Origin: an uncultured Rhodobacter sp.
GTDB taxonomy: Bacteria > Pseudomonadota > Alphaproteobacteria > Rhodobacterales > Rhodobacteraceae
NCBI GenBank assembly: GCA_937901435.1
Contig: CALGTJ010000451.1
Coordinates: forward strand, 1 to 13,892
Reading direction: 5' to 3'
Length of the DNA: 13,892 bases
Made by a program: the position numbers and the translations under genes
The notes under the pieces: model-generated
What the model was told of the DNA's origin: nothing
Seen by the model: the letters and a program-made list of their open reading frames with translations, nothing else
Databases searched by the model: none
Shown: positions 1 to 6,887 of the stretch, piece after piece
Layout: the number at the start of each line of letters is the position of its first letter
How positions within the stretch are numbered: the first letter of the stretch is position 1

Positions 1-1140
1 CTTGGCCGCCGACCTTCCATTGCGCCAATTTCAGCGGCGGATAATGCCCGATCCATCCGACACGCGCGCCGTCAAAGGGCGCGCCCGCGTCCTTGGCCTG
101 CTGGAAGCCTGCGAAATTTGCCCCGCCCTGCGCGCTGTCGATCATCATGAACCGGAACGGGGCCGTCTTGCCATCCGCCGGGGCCAGATCGACGGCCCAT
201 GTGGGTGGCACCCCCTCGGCACAGGACGCATCGCCTCGCTTTGGCGCGCGCGCGTCAAACAGGATATGCCACGCGTTGCCGACCCATTGCCCGCTGCACT
301 GCTCATGATTGCCGCGCACGAACAGCCATGGCGCGCTGTGCAGCAAAGGGGCGGCGGGGATCAGGAATTCCTGCAACCAATAGCCGAATTTGTCCTGACC
401 GTTCTGGCTGTCCCAGAACGCTTGGTCGTCCTCGTAGAAATAGTGGTAATCGCCCACATGTAACACGAAATCCGGCTTTAGCTTTGCCGCATCTGCGGCG
501 ATGTCCGCCAGAAACCAGTTTTTCCGCTGGCCGTTCGCGTCGCGGCAGACCTGCCCATGCGCCGCACCGCGACAGCCAGAATCGCCCATGGCAATGCCGG
601 TGATCTTACCCGGATCCCCGCTCGCCTGTCCCAATTGCGCGGGACCGGGCACTTGGGCGCCCCCGCCGCCGGGATAGACGACCAAGGCCGATCCATCGGT
701 TTTCACCAAGGACGCCTTTGACGCACTTGCCGACAAGGGCGCGGCACAGATGGTCACGGTGTAATCCGCCAGCCGCTCTTGCCCGCCCGCCGCCGTGGTC
801 ACGACATGCCCGCCCCCCTGTAGCGTGCCGCGTTTGACAGGCGTCACCGCCGCCGCGCCGGTTTGGATCACGCTGAGCCCGTCACAGGCGTGGTCACCGT
901 CAGAACAAAGCGCATTTCGATGTTGCGATTGTCCGGCAGGGCTTTGGTCACCGGATCCGCAGGCTGACCGACAAATTGCGTCCAATAGGCCAGAACCGCG
1001 AAATCGCCGGGGGCCAATAGTTGAAAGGCGGGGATGCTGGGGGCCGGGACATTGGCCAGAGCAGGTGTGACCAGGACAGGCGCGACCACAGCAGGCGCAA
1101 CCAGACCATACGCGAGGGCGACGCTAAGCGAAAACCGCAT
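1..1140 (-). pseudogene. Exported calcineurin-like metallophosphoesterase, frameshifted and cut by the left edge
   Basis: The minus strand encodes a metal-dependent phosphoesterase of the Metallophos (PF00149) type. ATG 1140-1138 follows a GAGAGGA ribosome site at 7 bases and opens a signal peptide (MRFSLSVALAYGLVAP, Ala-rich, ending near ALA-NV), so the product is probably periplasmic. The first frame runs to a TGA at 870-868. The phosphatase domain continues in another frame from about 895 down to base 1 without a stop. It shows GDSGCRG (near 570-590), GDYHYFYED (near 425-455), RGNHE (near 300-320) and GHYPP (near 35-57), which are family metal and active-site motifs; the final GHxH motif lies beyond the edge. 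Adding one base near 892-895 gives an unbroken protein reading FVLTVT-HACDGLSVIQTG. Substrate unknown. It may be a real pseudogene or a sequencing error. Confidence 0.8.
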
Positions 1141-1398
1141 AAGAAATCCTCTCTCAAAATGAACTTTAATCCACTTTAGCGCGACTATGTCACGGCACAA
1201 GACAAACCCTGACCCGCGCGAGACAGTTGGATTCGCAGGCCAGTCGTGGCAAGGTGAGATCATTATTGTTGCACTTTGGGCGAGTCCCCCCCCCCCTGCG
1301 CCACACTCCGGCACGCTCTGCCATGATCGGGCACGCGGCGGTCCGGGTGGTAAGCGACTCGGGACTTGTCCACAGATGCCTCTGAAACCGGAGCCGCT
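1141..1398. other. Intergenic region between divergent genes, with an 11-C run
   Basis: This gap separates the minus-strand phosphoesterase from the plus-strand GNAT operon. I see no convincing gene in it. It must hold promoters for both directions, but I cannot place a good -35/-10 pair with confidence; on the minus strand TTGTGC followed 16 bases later by TAAAGT is a weak candidate. It contains a run of 11 C at 1286-1296. Confidence 0.5.
1286..1296 (+). repeat. Homopolymer of 11 C
   Basis: Eleven consecutive C residues lie about 100 bases upstream of the GNAT start codon. No other single-base run in the window is as long. Such tracts change length by slippage in replication and are also error-prone in sequencing. 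It lies outside any gene I recognise. Confidence 0.95.
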
Positions 1399-1839
1399 AT
1401 GATTGCTATTCGCGCCATTCAGGAAACAGATCGCCCGGAATGGGAAAGATTGTGGACGGCATATCTGGCGTTTTACAAAACATCCGTACTACCAGAGGTT
1501 TACGAGACGTCTTTCACGCGACTTTTGGGCAACGATCCGCACGACTTCCACGGGTTGCTTGCCGTGATGGATGGCAAGCCCGTCGGCTTGGTTCATTATC
1601 TTTTCCACAGGCATATGTGGAAAACAGAAAACGTGATTTACCTTCAAGACCTTTACGCTGATCCGCAGGTGCGCGGCCGGGGCGTTGGCCGGAAATTGAT
1701 CGAGGCCGTCTACGATGCCGGCGATGCAGCAGGCTGCCCCTCTGTCTATTGGCTTACGCAGGATTTCAATGCAGAGGCCAGAAAGCTATACGACCGTATC
1801 GGCACGCTTACCCCATTTATCCGCTATAACAGGGCCTAA
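1399..1839 (+). CDS. GNAT family N-acetyltransferase
   Basis: A 146-residue protein that probably transfers an acetyl group from acetyl-CoA to an amine; the substrate cannot be read from sequence. The hallmark is the acetyl-CoA pyrophosphate loop Q-V-R-G-R-G-V-G at residues 90-97, preceded by the strand VIYLQDLYADP (79-89) and followed by the C-terminal A-R-K-L-Y-D-R-I-G segment (127-135) typical of the fold. Length is normal for a single GNAT domain. ATG 1399 is chosen over an upstream in-frame TTG at 1366 because GGAG sits five bases before it and it matches the usual family N-terminus (M-x-x-I-R). The stop is one base before the ATG of the lipoprotein gene, so the two are probably co-transcribed. 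Function within this cluster is unknown. Confidence 0.88.
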   Translation: MIAIRAIQETDRPEWERLWTAYLAFYKTSVLPEVYETSFTRLLGNDPHDFHGLLAVMDGKPVGLVHYLFHRHMWKTENVIYLQDLYADPQVRGRGVGRKLIEAVYDAGDAAGCPSVYWLTQDFNAEARKLYDRIGTLTPFIRYNRA

Positions 1840-1840
1840 C

Positions 1841-3217
1841 ATGCGCAATTTATGTTTTGTATTCGCCGCACTTTTGCTGGCGGCTTGTTCCGGGCCGGTG
1901 CCCGATGACACCACGACGCGCATGGTCCCGATGACCGCAGGGTTACCCCCGATGAAGACATTCATCGCGTCGCGGGTCGCCCCTGCCAACTGCTCTAACG
2001 CGGATATCGCGCGGGATTTTCTTGACCTGAGTTTCGAACTTGAAAGCGGGCGCGCCCTGCCCGTGCTGACCCGCTTTGAGGGACCCATCACGATCCGCGT
2101 GACGGGCAAGCCCCCGGCCAGCCTTGGGCCGGATCTGTCCAGCCTTTTGGGCCGTTTTCGCCGTGAGGCCGGGATTTCGATCACCCGCGTCAGTGCGGGC
2201 GATGACGCCTCGATCACGCTAGAGGCCATCCCGCGCGCCGAACTGCAACGCTTCGTGCCGCAAGCCGCCTGTTTCGTGGTGCCCCGCATCGGCAGCTGGG
2301 CCGAATTCAAGCGCAACCGTCGCGGCCCGACCGTCGACTGGACCACATTGAAAACCCGCACAAAAATGGCCATCTTCCTGCCCGCTGACGTCAGCCCGCA
2401 AGAGATCCGTGACTGCCTGCACGAAGAGATCGCGCAGGCGCTTGGCCCGCTCAATGACCTTTATCGGCTTGGCGACAGCGTCTTTAATGACGACAATTTC
2501 CACACCATCCTGACCGGGTTCGACATGCTGGTGCTGCGGGCATATTATTCGCCCAACCTGCGGTCCGGCATGAGCCGCGCAGAGGTGGCAAAGCGGATCC
2601 CCGGCATCCTTGCGCAACTGAACCCACGCGGACAGCGCGCCCCTGTGCGCTATCCAGGCGACACGCCGCGCGCCTGGATCGAGGCCGTCGAAGAGGCGCT
2701 TGGCCCCCGCACCGCACCCAACCGCCGTCAAGCCGCCGCCCGACGCGCCGTCGCGATCGCCCAGGAACAAGGCTGGGCAGACAATCGCATGGCCTTCAGC
2801 CTGTTCGCCTTGGGCCGTTTGTCGCTGGCCGGAGAATCCGACATCGCGCTGGCCTCTTTCCTGCAAGCCGGGACGATCTACAATGCCAACCCCAACACCA
2901 AGCTGCAAGGCGCCCATGTGGCGATGCAACTGGCCGCCTTTGCGCTGTCCTCGGGCCAGACCGAGGCCGCGATTGGGCTTGTGAACGACAGCATCGGCCC
3001 CGTCGCCAGTGCGCAAAACGCAGCCCTTCTGTCGACCCTGCTGATGATCAAGGCCGAGGCGCTGGAACTGCAAGGCGATCGCAATCAGGCCGCAGCGGTA
3101 CGCCTCGACAGTCTGGGCTGGGCACGCTATGGGTTCGGCTCTGACAACGCGGTGCGTGTGCGGCTGGCTGAAATCACCGCGCTCAGTGCCAGAGTGAAAG
3201 GTATCGGACCCTCATGA
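1841..3217 (+). CDS. DUF2927 domain lipoprotein
   Basis: A 458-residue predicted lipoprotein. The N-terminus has a short hydrophobic signal with lipobox L13-A-A-C16, so cleavage by signal peptidase II and lipid attachment at C16 are expected. The body matches my memory of the DUF2927 family common in Rhodobacterales. The most conserved-looking stretch is C192-L-H-E-E196-I-A-Q-A-L-G-P-L-N-D, followed by the hydrophobic F-D-M-L-V-L-R-A-Y-Y-S-P segment. The HE pair recalls half of a zinc-protease motif, but HExxH is absent, so no catalytic role is claimed. The C-terminal third is Ala-rich and helical, possibly TPR-like. The start is one base after the GNAT stop, with AGGGC five bases before the ATG. 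Its stop overlaps the next ATG by four bases (ATGA, 3214-3217), which suggests translational coupling. Confidence 0.87.
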   Translation: MRNLCFVFAALLLAACSGPVPDDTTTRMVPMTAGLPPMKTFIASRVAPANCSNADIARDFLDLSFELESGRALPVLTRFEGPITIRVTGKPPASLGPDLSSLLGRFRREAGISITRVSAGDDASITLEAIPRAELQRFVPQAACFVVPRIGSWAEFKRNRRGPTVDWTTLKTRTKMAIFLPADVSPQEIRDCLHEEIAQALGPLNDLYRLGDSVFNDDNFHTILTGFDMLVLRAYYSPNLRSGMSRAEVAKRIPGILAQLNPRGQRAPVRYPGDTPRAWIEAVEEALGPRTAPNRRQAAARRAVAIAQEQGWADNRMAFSLFALGRLSLAGESDIALASFLQAGTIYNANPNTKLQGAHVAMQLAAFALSSGQTEAAIGLVNDSIGPVASAQNAALLSTLLMIKAEALELQGDRNQAAAVRLDSLGWARYGFGSDNAVRVRLAEITALSARVKGIGPS

Positions 3218-3381
3218 TCGTCATCTTTTCCGCCATTGCCGGGGCAATTCTGGGCGGAGTCATGGCAAAGAGACGCGATGGCAACCGCCTTGATATCGCG
3301 CAATATTCTGCCGTTCTTGCCATCGTTGGCGGGCTGGGTGGCATGATCCTGACCATAGTTGTCGAACGCCTGCTGACCTGA
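3214..3381 (+). CDS. Small two-helix membrane protein (55 aa)
   Basis: A 55-residue protein beginning MIVIFSAIAGAILGG. It has two hydrophobic helices (about residues 2-17 and 32-50) separated by a basic, polar loop K-R-R-D-G-N-R-L-D-I-A-Q-Y. Similar small proteins occur in Rhodobacterales beside DUF2927 and VWA genes and, as I recall, are sometimes labelled apolipoprotein acyltransferase; at this size that enzyme label is not credible. The ATG overlaps the lipoprotein stop (ATGA), and the CoxE-like gene starts 10 bases after its stop. The tight packing and membrane character suggest that it works with the neighbouring lipoprotein or VWA protein, which is inference. Confidence 0.8.
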   Translation: MIVIFSAIAGAILGGVMAKRRDGNRLDIAQYSAVLAIVGGLGGMILTIVVERLLT

Positions 3382-3391
3382 GGGGCGCACG

Positions 3392-4579
3392 ATGTTCCTG
3401 CCCTTCTTTGACAATCTGCGCAGTGGTGGCGTTCCGGTGTCCCTGCGCGAATACCTTGCGTTTCTAGAGGGGATGACCGCCGGGCTGGTCACCTATGACG
3501 TCGAGGGGTTCTACTACCTCGCCCGCACAGCCATGGTCAAAGACGAGCGCAACATCGACAAATTCGACCGCGCCTTTGCCAAGACCTTTGAGGGGCTCGC
3601 CAATATCTCGTTCGAGGCGGTCATAGAGGCGGTCGACATTCCCGCCGACTGGCTGGAAAAACTGGCAGAAAAGCATCTGAGCGCGAAAGAAAAAGCAGAG
3701 ATCGCAGCCCTCGGTGGCTTTGACAAGCTGATGGAAACGCTCAAAGAGCGGCTCAAGGAACAGCAAGGCCGCCATCAGGGCGGCAACAAATGGGTCGGCA
3801 CCGCTGGCACCTCGCCCTTTGGCGCCTATGGCTATAACCCCGAAGGCGTGCGCATCGGTCAGGACGAAAGCCGCCACCAGCGCGCCGTCAAGGTCTGGGA
3901 CAAACGCGAGTTTCGCGATTTTGACGACACCGTCGAGATCGGCACCCGCAATATCAAGGTCGCGCTGAAACGTCTGCGCCGCTGGGCACGCGACGGGGCG
4001 GACGAAGAGCTTGACCTTAACGGCACGATCCGCGCCACCGCCGAGCAGGGCTATCTCGACGTGAAAACAAGGCCAGAGCGGCGTAATGCGGTGAAAGTCC
4101 TGTTGTTCCTCGATGTGGGCGGGTCGATGGATCCCCATATCAAACTGGTCGAAGAACTGTTTTCAGCCGCCCGCGCCGAGTTCAAACATCTGGAATATTT
4201 CTACTTCCACAACTGCCTCTACGAGGGCGTGTGGCGCGACAACCGCCGTCGCTGGAACGCGCAAATCCCGACGTGGGAGGTGCTGCGCAGCTATAATTCC
4301 GACTATAAATGTATCTTTGTGGGCGACGCGTCGATGTCGCCCTATGAAATCGCCTTTCCCGGCGGGGCCAATGAACATTGGAACAAAGAGGCAGGCCAGA
4401 CATGGCTGGAACGCGCGCGCGAACACTGGCCCAATCACCTCTGGCTCAATCCGCTGGCCGAACGGTATTGGCAGCACACCCAATCCGTCAGCATGATCCA
4501 GCAGATCTTTGGCAAAGACCGCATGGTGCCCATGACGCTCAGCGGAATCGAACAGGGGATGAAACTGCTGGGCCGCTGA
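3392..4579 (+). CDS. CoxE-like VWA domain protein
   Basis: A 395-residue cytoplasmic protein of the VWA_CoxE type (PF05762). These proteins bind partners through a von Willebrand A fold and usually act with a MoxR-type AAA+ ATPase in enzyme maturation or metal insertion. The N-terminal half is helical (FFDNLRSGGVPVSLREYL at residues 5-22 is typical). The VWA core starts at V-K-V-L-L-F-L-D241-V-G-G-S245-M-D. The metal-site motif is therefore D-x-G-G-S, not D-x-S-x-S, so the first serine is replaced by glycine; I recall this form as normal in the subfamily. AGGGGC lies about six bases before the ATG. It is the last gene of a four-gene cluster starting at 1399. No MoxR ATPase is visible in the window, and the exact client is unknown. 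Confidence 0.88.
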   Translation: MFLPFFDNLRSGGVPVSLREYLAFLEGMTAGLVTYDVEGFYYLARTAMVKDERNIDKFDRAFAKTFEGLANISFEAVIEAVDIPADWLEKLAEKHLSAKEKAEIAALGGFDKLMETLKERLKEQQGRHQGGNKWVGTAGTSPFGAYGYNPEGVRIGQDESRHQRAVKVWDKREFRDFDDTVEIGTRNIKVALKRLRRWARDGADEELDLNGTIRATAEQGYLDVKTRPERRNAVKVLLFLDVGGSMDPHIKLVEELFSAARAEFKHLEYFYFHNCLYEGVWRDNRRRWNAQIPTWEVLRSYNSDYKCIFVGDASMSPYEIAFPGGANEHWNKEAGQTWLERAREHWPNHLWLNPLAERYWQHTQSVSMIQQIFGKDRMVPMTLSGIEQGMKLLGR

Positions 4580-4615
4580 ACAACCGTGCCACAGAACGGT
4601 CGGGCGGCGGGCCTG

Positions 4616-4636
4616 AAATTGGCCTTGGGCCGATTT
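4616..4636 (+). terminator. Possible terminator hairpin after the VWA gene
   Basis: AAATTGGCC and GGCCGATTT form a nine-pair stem with one G-T wobble and a three-base loop TTG, 37 bases after the VWA stop. The following T tract is short, so termination efficiency is doubtful. A second imperfect hairpin (AAGC-GAGCG / CGCTC-GCTT, 4647-4674) lies just downstream and has no T tract. Confidence 0.3.
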
Positions 4637-4707
4637 TGGGAGCATAAAGCGAGCGCCTCTGCCGCTCTCCGCTTGATTACAATTGGTCGAAAGGGTCTGC
4701 TCGTCAC

Positions 4708-5061
4708 ATGAAACGCCTCTCATCCATCTGGACCAGCCACCCCCTGCTTAGCACAGGCTTTGCCCTTGCTCTGACCCTTACGCTTTACTTTGGCACCCGC
4801 ACCGTGATGGCGACCCTCTATTGGTCCGACCCCGCGCATCGCGATCAGAGCCTGCAAAGCTGGATGACACCGGGGTACATCGGCCATTCATGGGAGATCC
4901 CGCGCGAGGTGCTAGAGACCGCCATCGGCCCCCTGCCCGACCAGAAACGCCCCACGCTAGAGGTCATCGCAAAGACCCAAGGCATCCCGGTGGCAGAGCT
5001 TATCGCACGCATCCAATCTGCCATTCTTGCACACCGTCTCGCGCAACAGGCAAACAAATGA
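4708..5061 (+). CDS. Small membrane-anchored hypothetical protein upstream of DedA
   Basis: A 117-residue protein I do not recognise by function. One hydrophobic helix spans about residues 14-36 (STGFALALTLTLYFGTRTVM), giving a short basic cytoplasmic tail (M-K-R) and a polar C-terminal domain that would face the periplasm. That domain reads GYIGHSWEIPREVLETAIG, then PLPDQKRPTLEVIAKTQGI, and ends in an amphipathic helix with AELIARIQSAILAHR. The stop overlaps the ATG of the DedA gene (ATGA, 5058-5061), so they are probably translated together. The ribosome site is weak: AAAGGG lies 12 bases away. The pairing with DedA suggests an accessory role at the membrane, which is inference only. Confidence 0.75.
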   Translation: MKRLSSIWTSHPLLSTGFALALTLTLYFGTRTVMATLYWSDPAHRDQSLQSWMTPGYIGHSWEIPREVLETAIGPLPDQKRPTLEVIAKTQGIPVAELIARIQSAILAHRLAQQANK

Positions 5062-5693
5062 CAGAGACGCTGCTGGCGCTGGTGCCCACCTATGGCCTCT
5101 ACATTGTCGCCCTTGCCACCGCGCTTAGCTGCTTGGCCCTGCCGATCCCGTCGTCGCTGATCATGCTGACCGCCGGGGCGTTTGTCGCCTCCGAAGACCT
5201 CAACGGCACGGCCACCTTTGCCACCGCCCTTGCCGGGGCCATCCTTGGCGATCAGGCGGGGTTCAGCTTTGGCCGGCGCGGCGGTGCCTGGCTCGACCGG
5301 GCCAGTCCAAGTCGGGCCAGTCCAAGTCGGGCCACTCAAAAAAAGGGCAAGACCGCCCGCCTTATTGCCCGCGCGCAGGATCTGGCGGCACGCTGGGGCG
5401 GGATGGGCGTGTTTCTCAGTCGCTGGCTGTTCTCGCCCATCGGCCCCTATATGAACTTTGTGATGGGCGCGGCCCACATGAACCGCGTCAGCTTTACCCT
5501 TTGGGGCGCGCTCGGAGAATTGGTCTGGGTCTCGATTTACGTGGGCCTTGGCTATGCCTTTGGCGATCAGATCGAAACTGTCGCCAGCATCGCCGGAAAC
5601 TTTAGCGGCGTTCTTGCCGCCGGGGCAGTCACCGTGGGGCTTGGCCTTTGGCTGCGCTCGGTCCTAAGATCAGAAGCAGCAAAGCGGTCCTAG
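5058..5693 (+). CDS. DedA/VTT family membrane protein
   Basis: A 211-residue inner-membrane protein of the DedA (SNARE-associated/VTT) family. Members are linked to lipid-carrier recycling across the membrane, envelope homeostasis and, in some cases, ion exchange; the cargo here is unknown. Family features are the re-entrant A-L-P-I-P-S-S-L segment (27-34), G-D-Q-A-G-F-S-F-G-R-R-G-G (64-76), F-L-S-R-W-L-F-S-P-I-G-P-Y (119-131) with the conserved Arg122, and the C-terminal hydrophobic helices with G-L-G-Y-A-F-G. The acidic residues that many DedA proteins carry around the PxPxE segment are not seen: it reads P-I-P-S-S. Residues 81-92 are a perfect R-A-S-P-S repeat encoded by a 15-bp tandem duplication. 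The start overlaps the previous stop, and the P450 gene begins 20 bases downstream. Confidence 0.88.
   Translation: MTETLLALVPTYGLYIVALATALSCLALPIPSSLIMLTAGAFVASEDLNGTATFATALAGAILGDQAGFSFGRRGGAWLDRASPSRASPSRATQKKGKTARLIARAQDLAARWGGMGVFLSRWLFSPIGPYMNFVMGAAHMNRVSFTLWGALGELVWVSIYVGLGYAFGDQIETVASIAGNFSGVLAAGAVTVGLGLWLRSVLRSEAAKRS
5298..5334 (+). repeat. 15-bp tandem repeat inside the DedA gene
   Basis: The unit CGGGCCAGTCCAAGT occurs twice without a mismatch (5298-5312 and 5313-5327), followed by seven bases of a third copy (5328-5334). It is a multiple of three and so adds R-A-S-P-S units in the loop between the GRRGG segment and the next amphipathic helix without breaking the frame. An A7 run (5338-5344) follows four bases later. 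Confidence 0.95.
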
Positions 5694-5713
5694 ACCGCCC
5701 AAAGGACACGATC

Positions 5714-6883
5714 ATGGCCACAGCTCCCCGATTCGACATCGACCCCGTCGCCTTTCATCACGACCCCTACCCCGCTTTGGCGCAGATGCGCGCCACGGCC
5801 CCTATCGCCTATGTCCCGCAACTGGGCGCGGTGCTGATCACGCGGCACGCCGATATTTCGGTACAGGAAAAGCGGGTCGACCTGTTCTCGTCCCAGCAAC
5901 CCGACGGGCTGATGACCAAATTGATGGGCGAGAACATGATGCGCAAAGATGGCGCGGCCCATACAGCCGAACGCAAGGCCAGCTTTCCGGCCTTTTCGCC
6001 CCGCACCGTGCGCGATCACTGGCTGACAGAATTTCGCGCCGCCTGTACCGACCTGCTGGACGGGCTTGCCCCCAGAGGTAAATGTGATCTGGTGGCCGAC
6101 TATGCCATGCCCCTCTCTGGCGAGGCATTGCGCACGATCACGGGTCTGAAAAACATGACATGGGCGGAAATCGACCGCTGCAGTCAGGCAATGATGGATG
6201 GCATTGCCAACTACAGTGGTGACGCTGCGGTCGAGGCCCGCTGTATCGCCGGAACCAGCCTGATCGACACCCGGATTGACGCCGCGATGCAGGACTTGCA
6301 GGCAGTGTCCGACAAATCGCTGCTGGCCGTGCAACTGGCCGCCGGACTGCCGCTGGACACCATCAAGGCCAATATCAAGCTGGCGATTTCCGGCGGCCAG
6401 AATGAACCGCGCGACGCCATTGCGGGCACGGTCTGGGCGTTGCTGACCCATCCAGACCAACTGCCCCGGCTGCGGTCGGGCGCGGCCAACTGGCGCGAAG
6501 CCTTCGAAGAATATGCCCGCTGGATCTCTCCCATTGGCATGTCACCGCGCCGTATCACGCGGGCCGAAAAGCTTCATGGTGTTGATCTGCAACCCGAAAG
6601 CCGCGCGTTTTTCATGTTTGGCTCTGGCAACCGGGACGCGGCACAATTCCCCGATCCCGACCGTTTTGACATCACCCGCAACACGGCAGGTTCGCTTAGC
6701 TTTGGCGCGGGGCCGCATTTTTGCGCCGGGGCCGCCGCCAGCCGCGCGCTGATCACCGACGTCGCCCTGCCAATGCTGTTTGACCGCTTTCCAGACTTGC
6801 GCCTTGCCGGTGACGCGCCCTTTGCGGGATGGGCCTTTCGCGGCCCCACGCACGCGCATGTTGCGTGGGATAAAACGGCATAA
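5714..6883 (+). CDS. Cytochrome P450
   Basis: A 389-residue soluble bacterial P450 of normal length, a haem-thiolate monooxygenase needing external electron donors. None (ferredoxin or ferredoxin reductase) is encoded in the window. The haem loop F-G-A-G-P-H-F-C-A-G has its ligand at C337. The K-helix E-x-x-R is E266-Y-A-R269. The I-helix reads S-G-G-Q-N230-E231-P232-R-D, lacking the usual acid-threonine pair (A-G-x-D/E-T) that delivers protons to bound oxygen. ATG 5714 is preceded by AAAGGA at seven bases and fits the family start (F-D-I-D-P-V-A-F-H-H-D-P-Y-P). It lies 20 bases after the DedA gene, so it is probably in the same transcript. It converges with the sulfatase, with only four bases between stops. 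The substrate cannot be read from the sequence. Confidence 0.93.
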   Translation: MATAPRFDIDPVAFHHDPYPALAQMRATAPIAYVPQLGAVLITRHADISVQEKRVDLFSSQQPDGLMTKLMGENMMRKDGAAHTAERKASFPAFSPRTVRDHWLTEFRAACTDLLDGLAPRGKCDLVADYAMPLSGEALRTITGLKNMTWAEIDRCSQAMMDGIANYSGDAAVEARCIAGTSLIDTRIDAAMQDLQAVSDKSLLAVQLAAGLPLDTIKANIKLAISGGQNEPRDAIAGTVWALLTHPDQLPRLRSGAANWREAFEEYARWISPIGMSPRRITRAEKLHGVDLQPESRAFFMFGSGNRDAAQFPDPDRFDITRNTAGSLSFGAGPHFCAGAAASRALITDVALPMLFDRFPDLRLAGDAPFAGWAFRGPTHAHVAWDKTA

Positions 6884-6887
6884 ACCC

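Noticed and set aside
868..1314. Upstream extension of the phosphoesterase to base 1314
   Set aside because: The ATG at 1140 has a good ribosome site and opens directly with a signal peptide; the extra residues do not look like protein.
2219..3073. Long open frame of 284 codons on the minus strand opposite the DUF2927 lipoprotein
   Set aside because: Low-complexity, His/Gly/Gln-rich product without a recognisable domain; a mirror of the high-GC coding strand.
5690..6460. Open frame of 256 codons on the minus strand opposite the P450
   Set aside because: The P450 motifs on the plus strand are unambiguous, and the opposite product has no domain.
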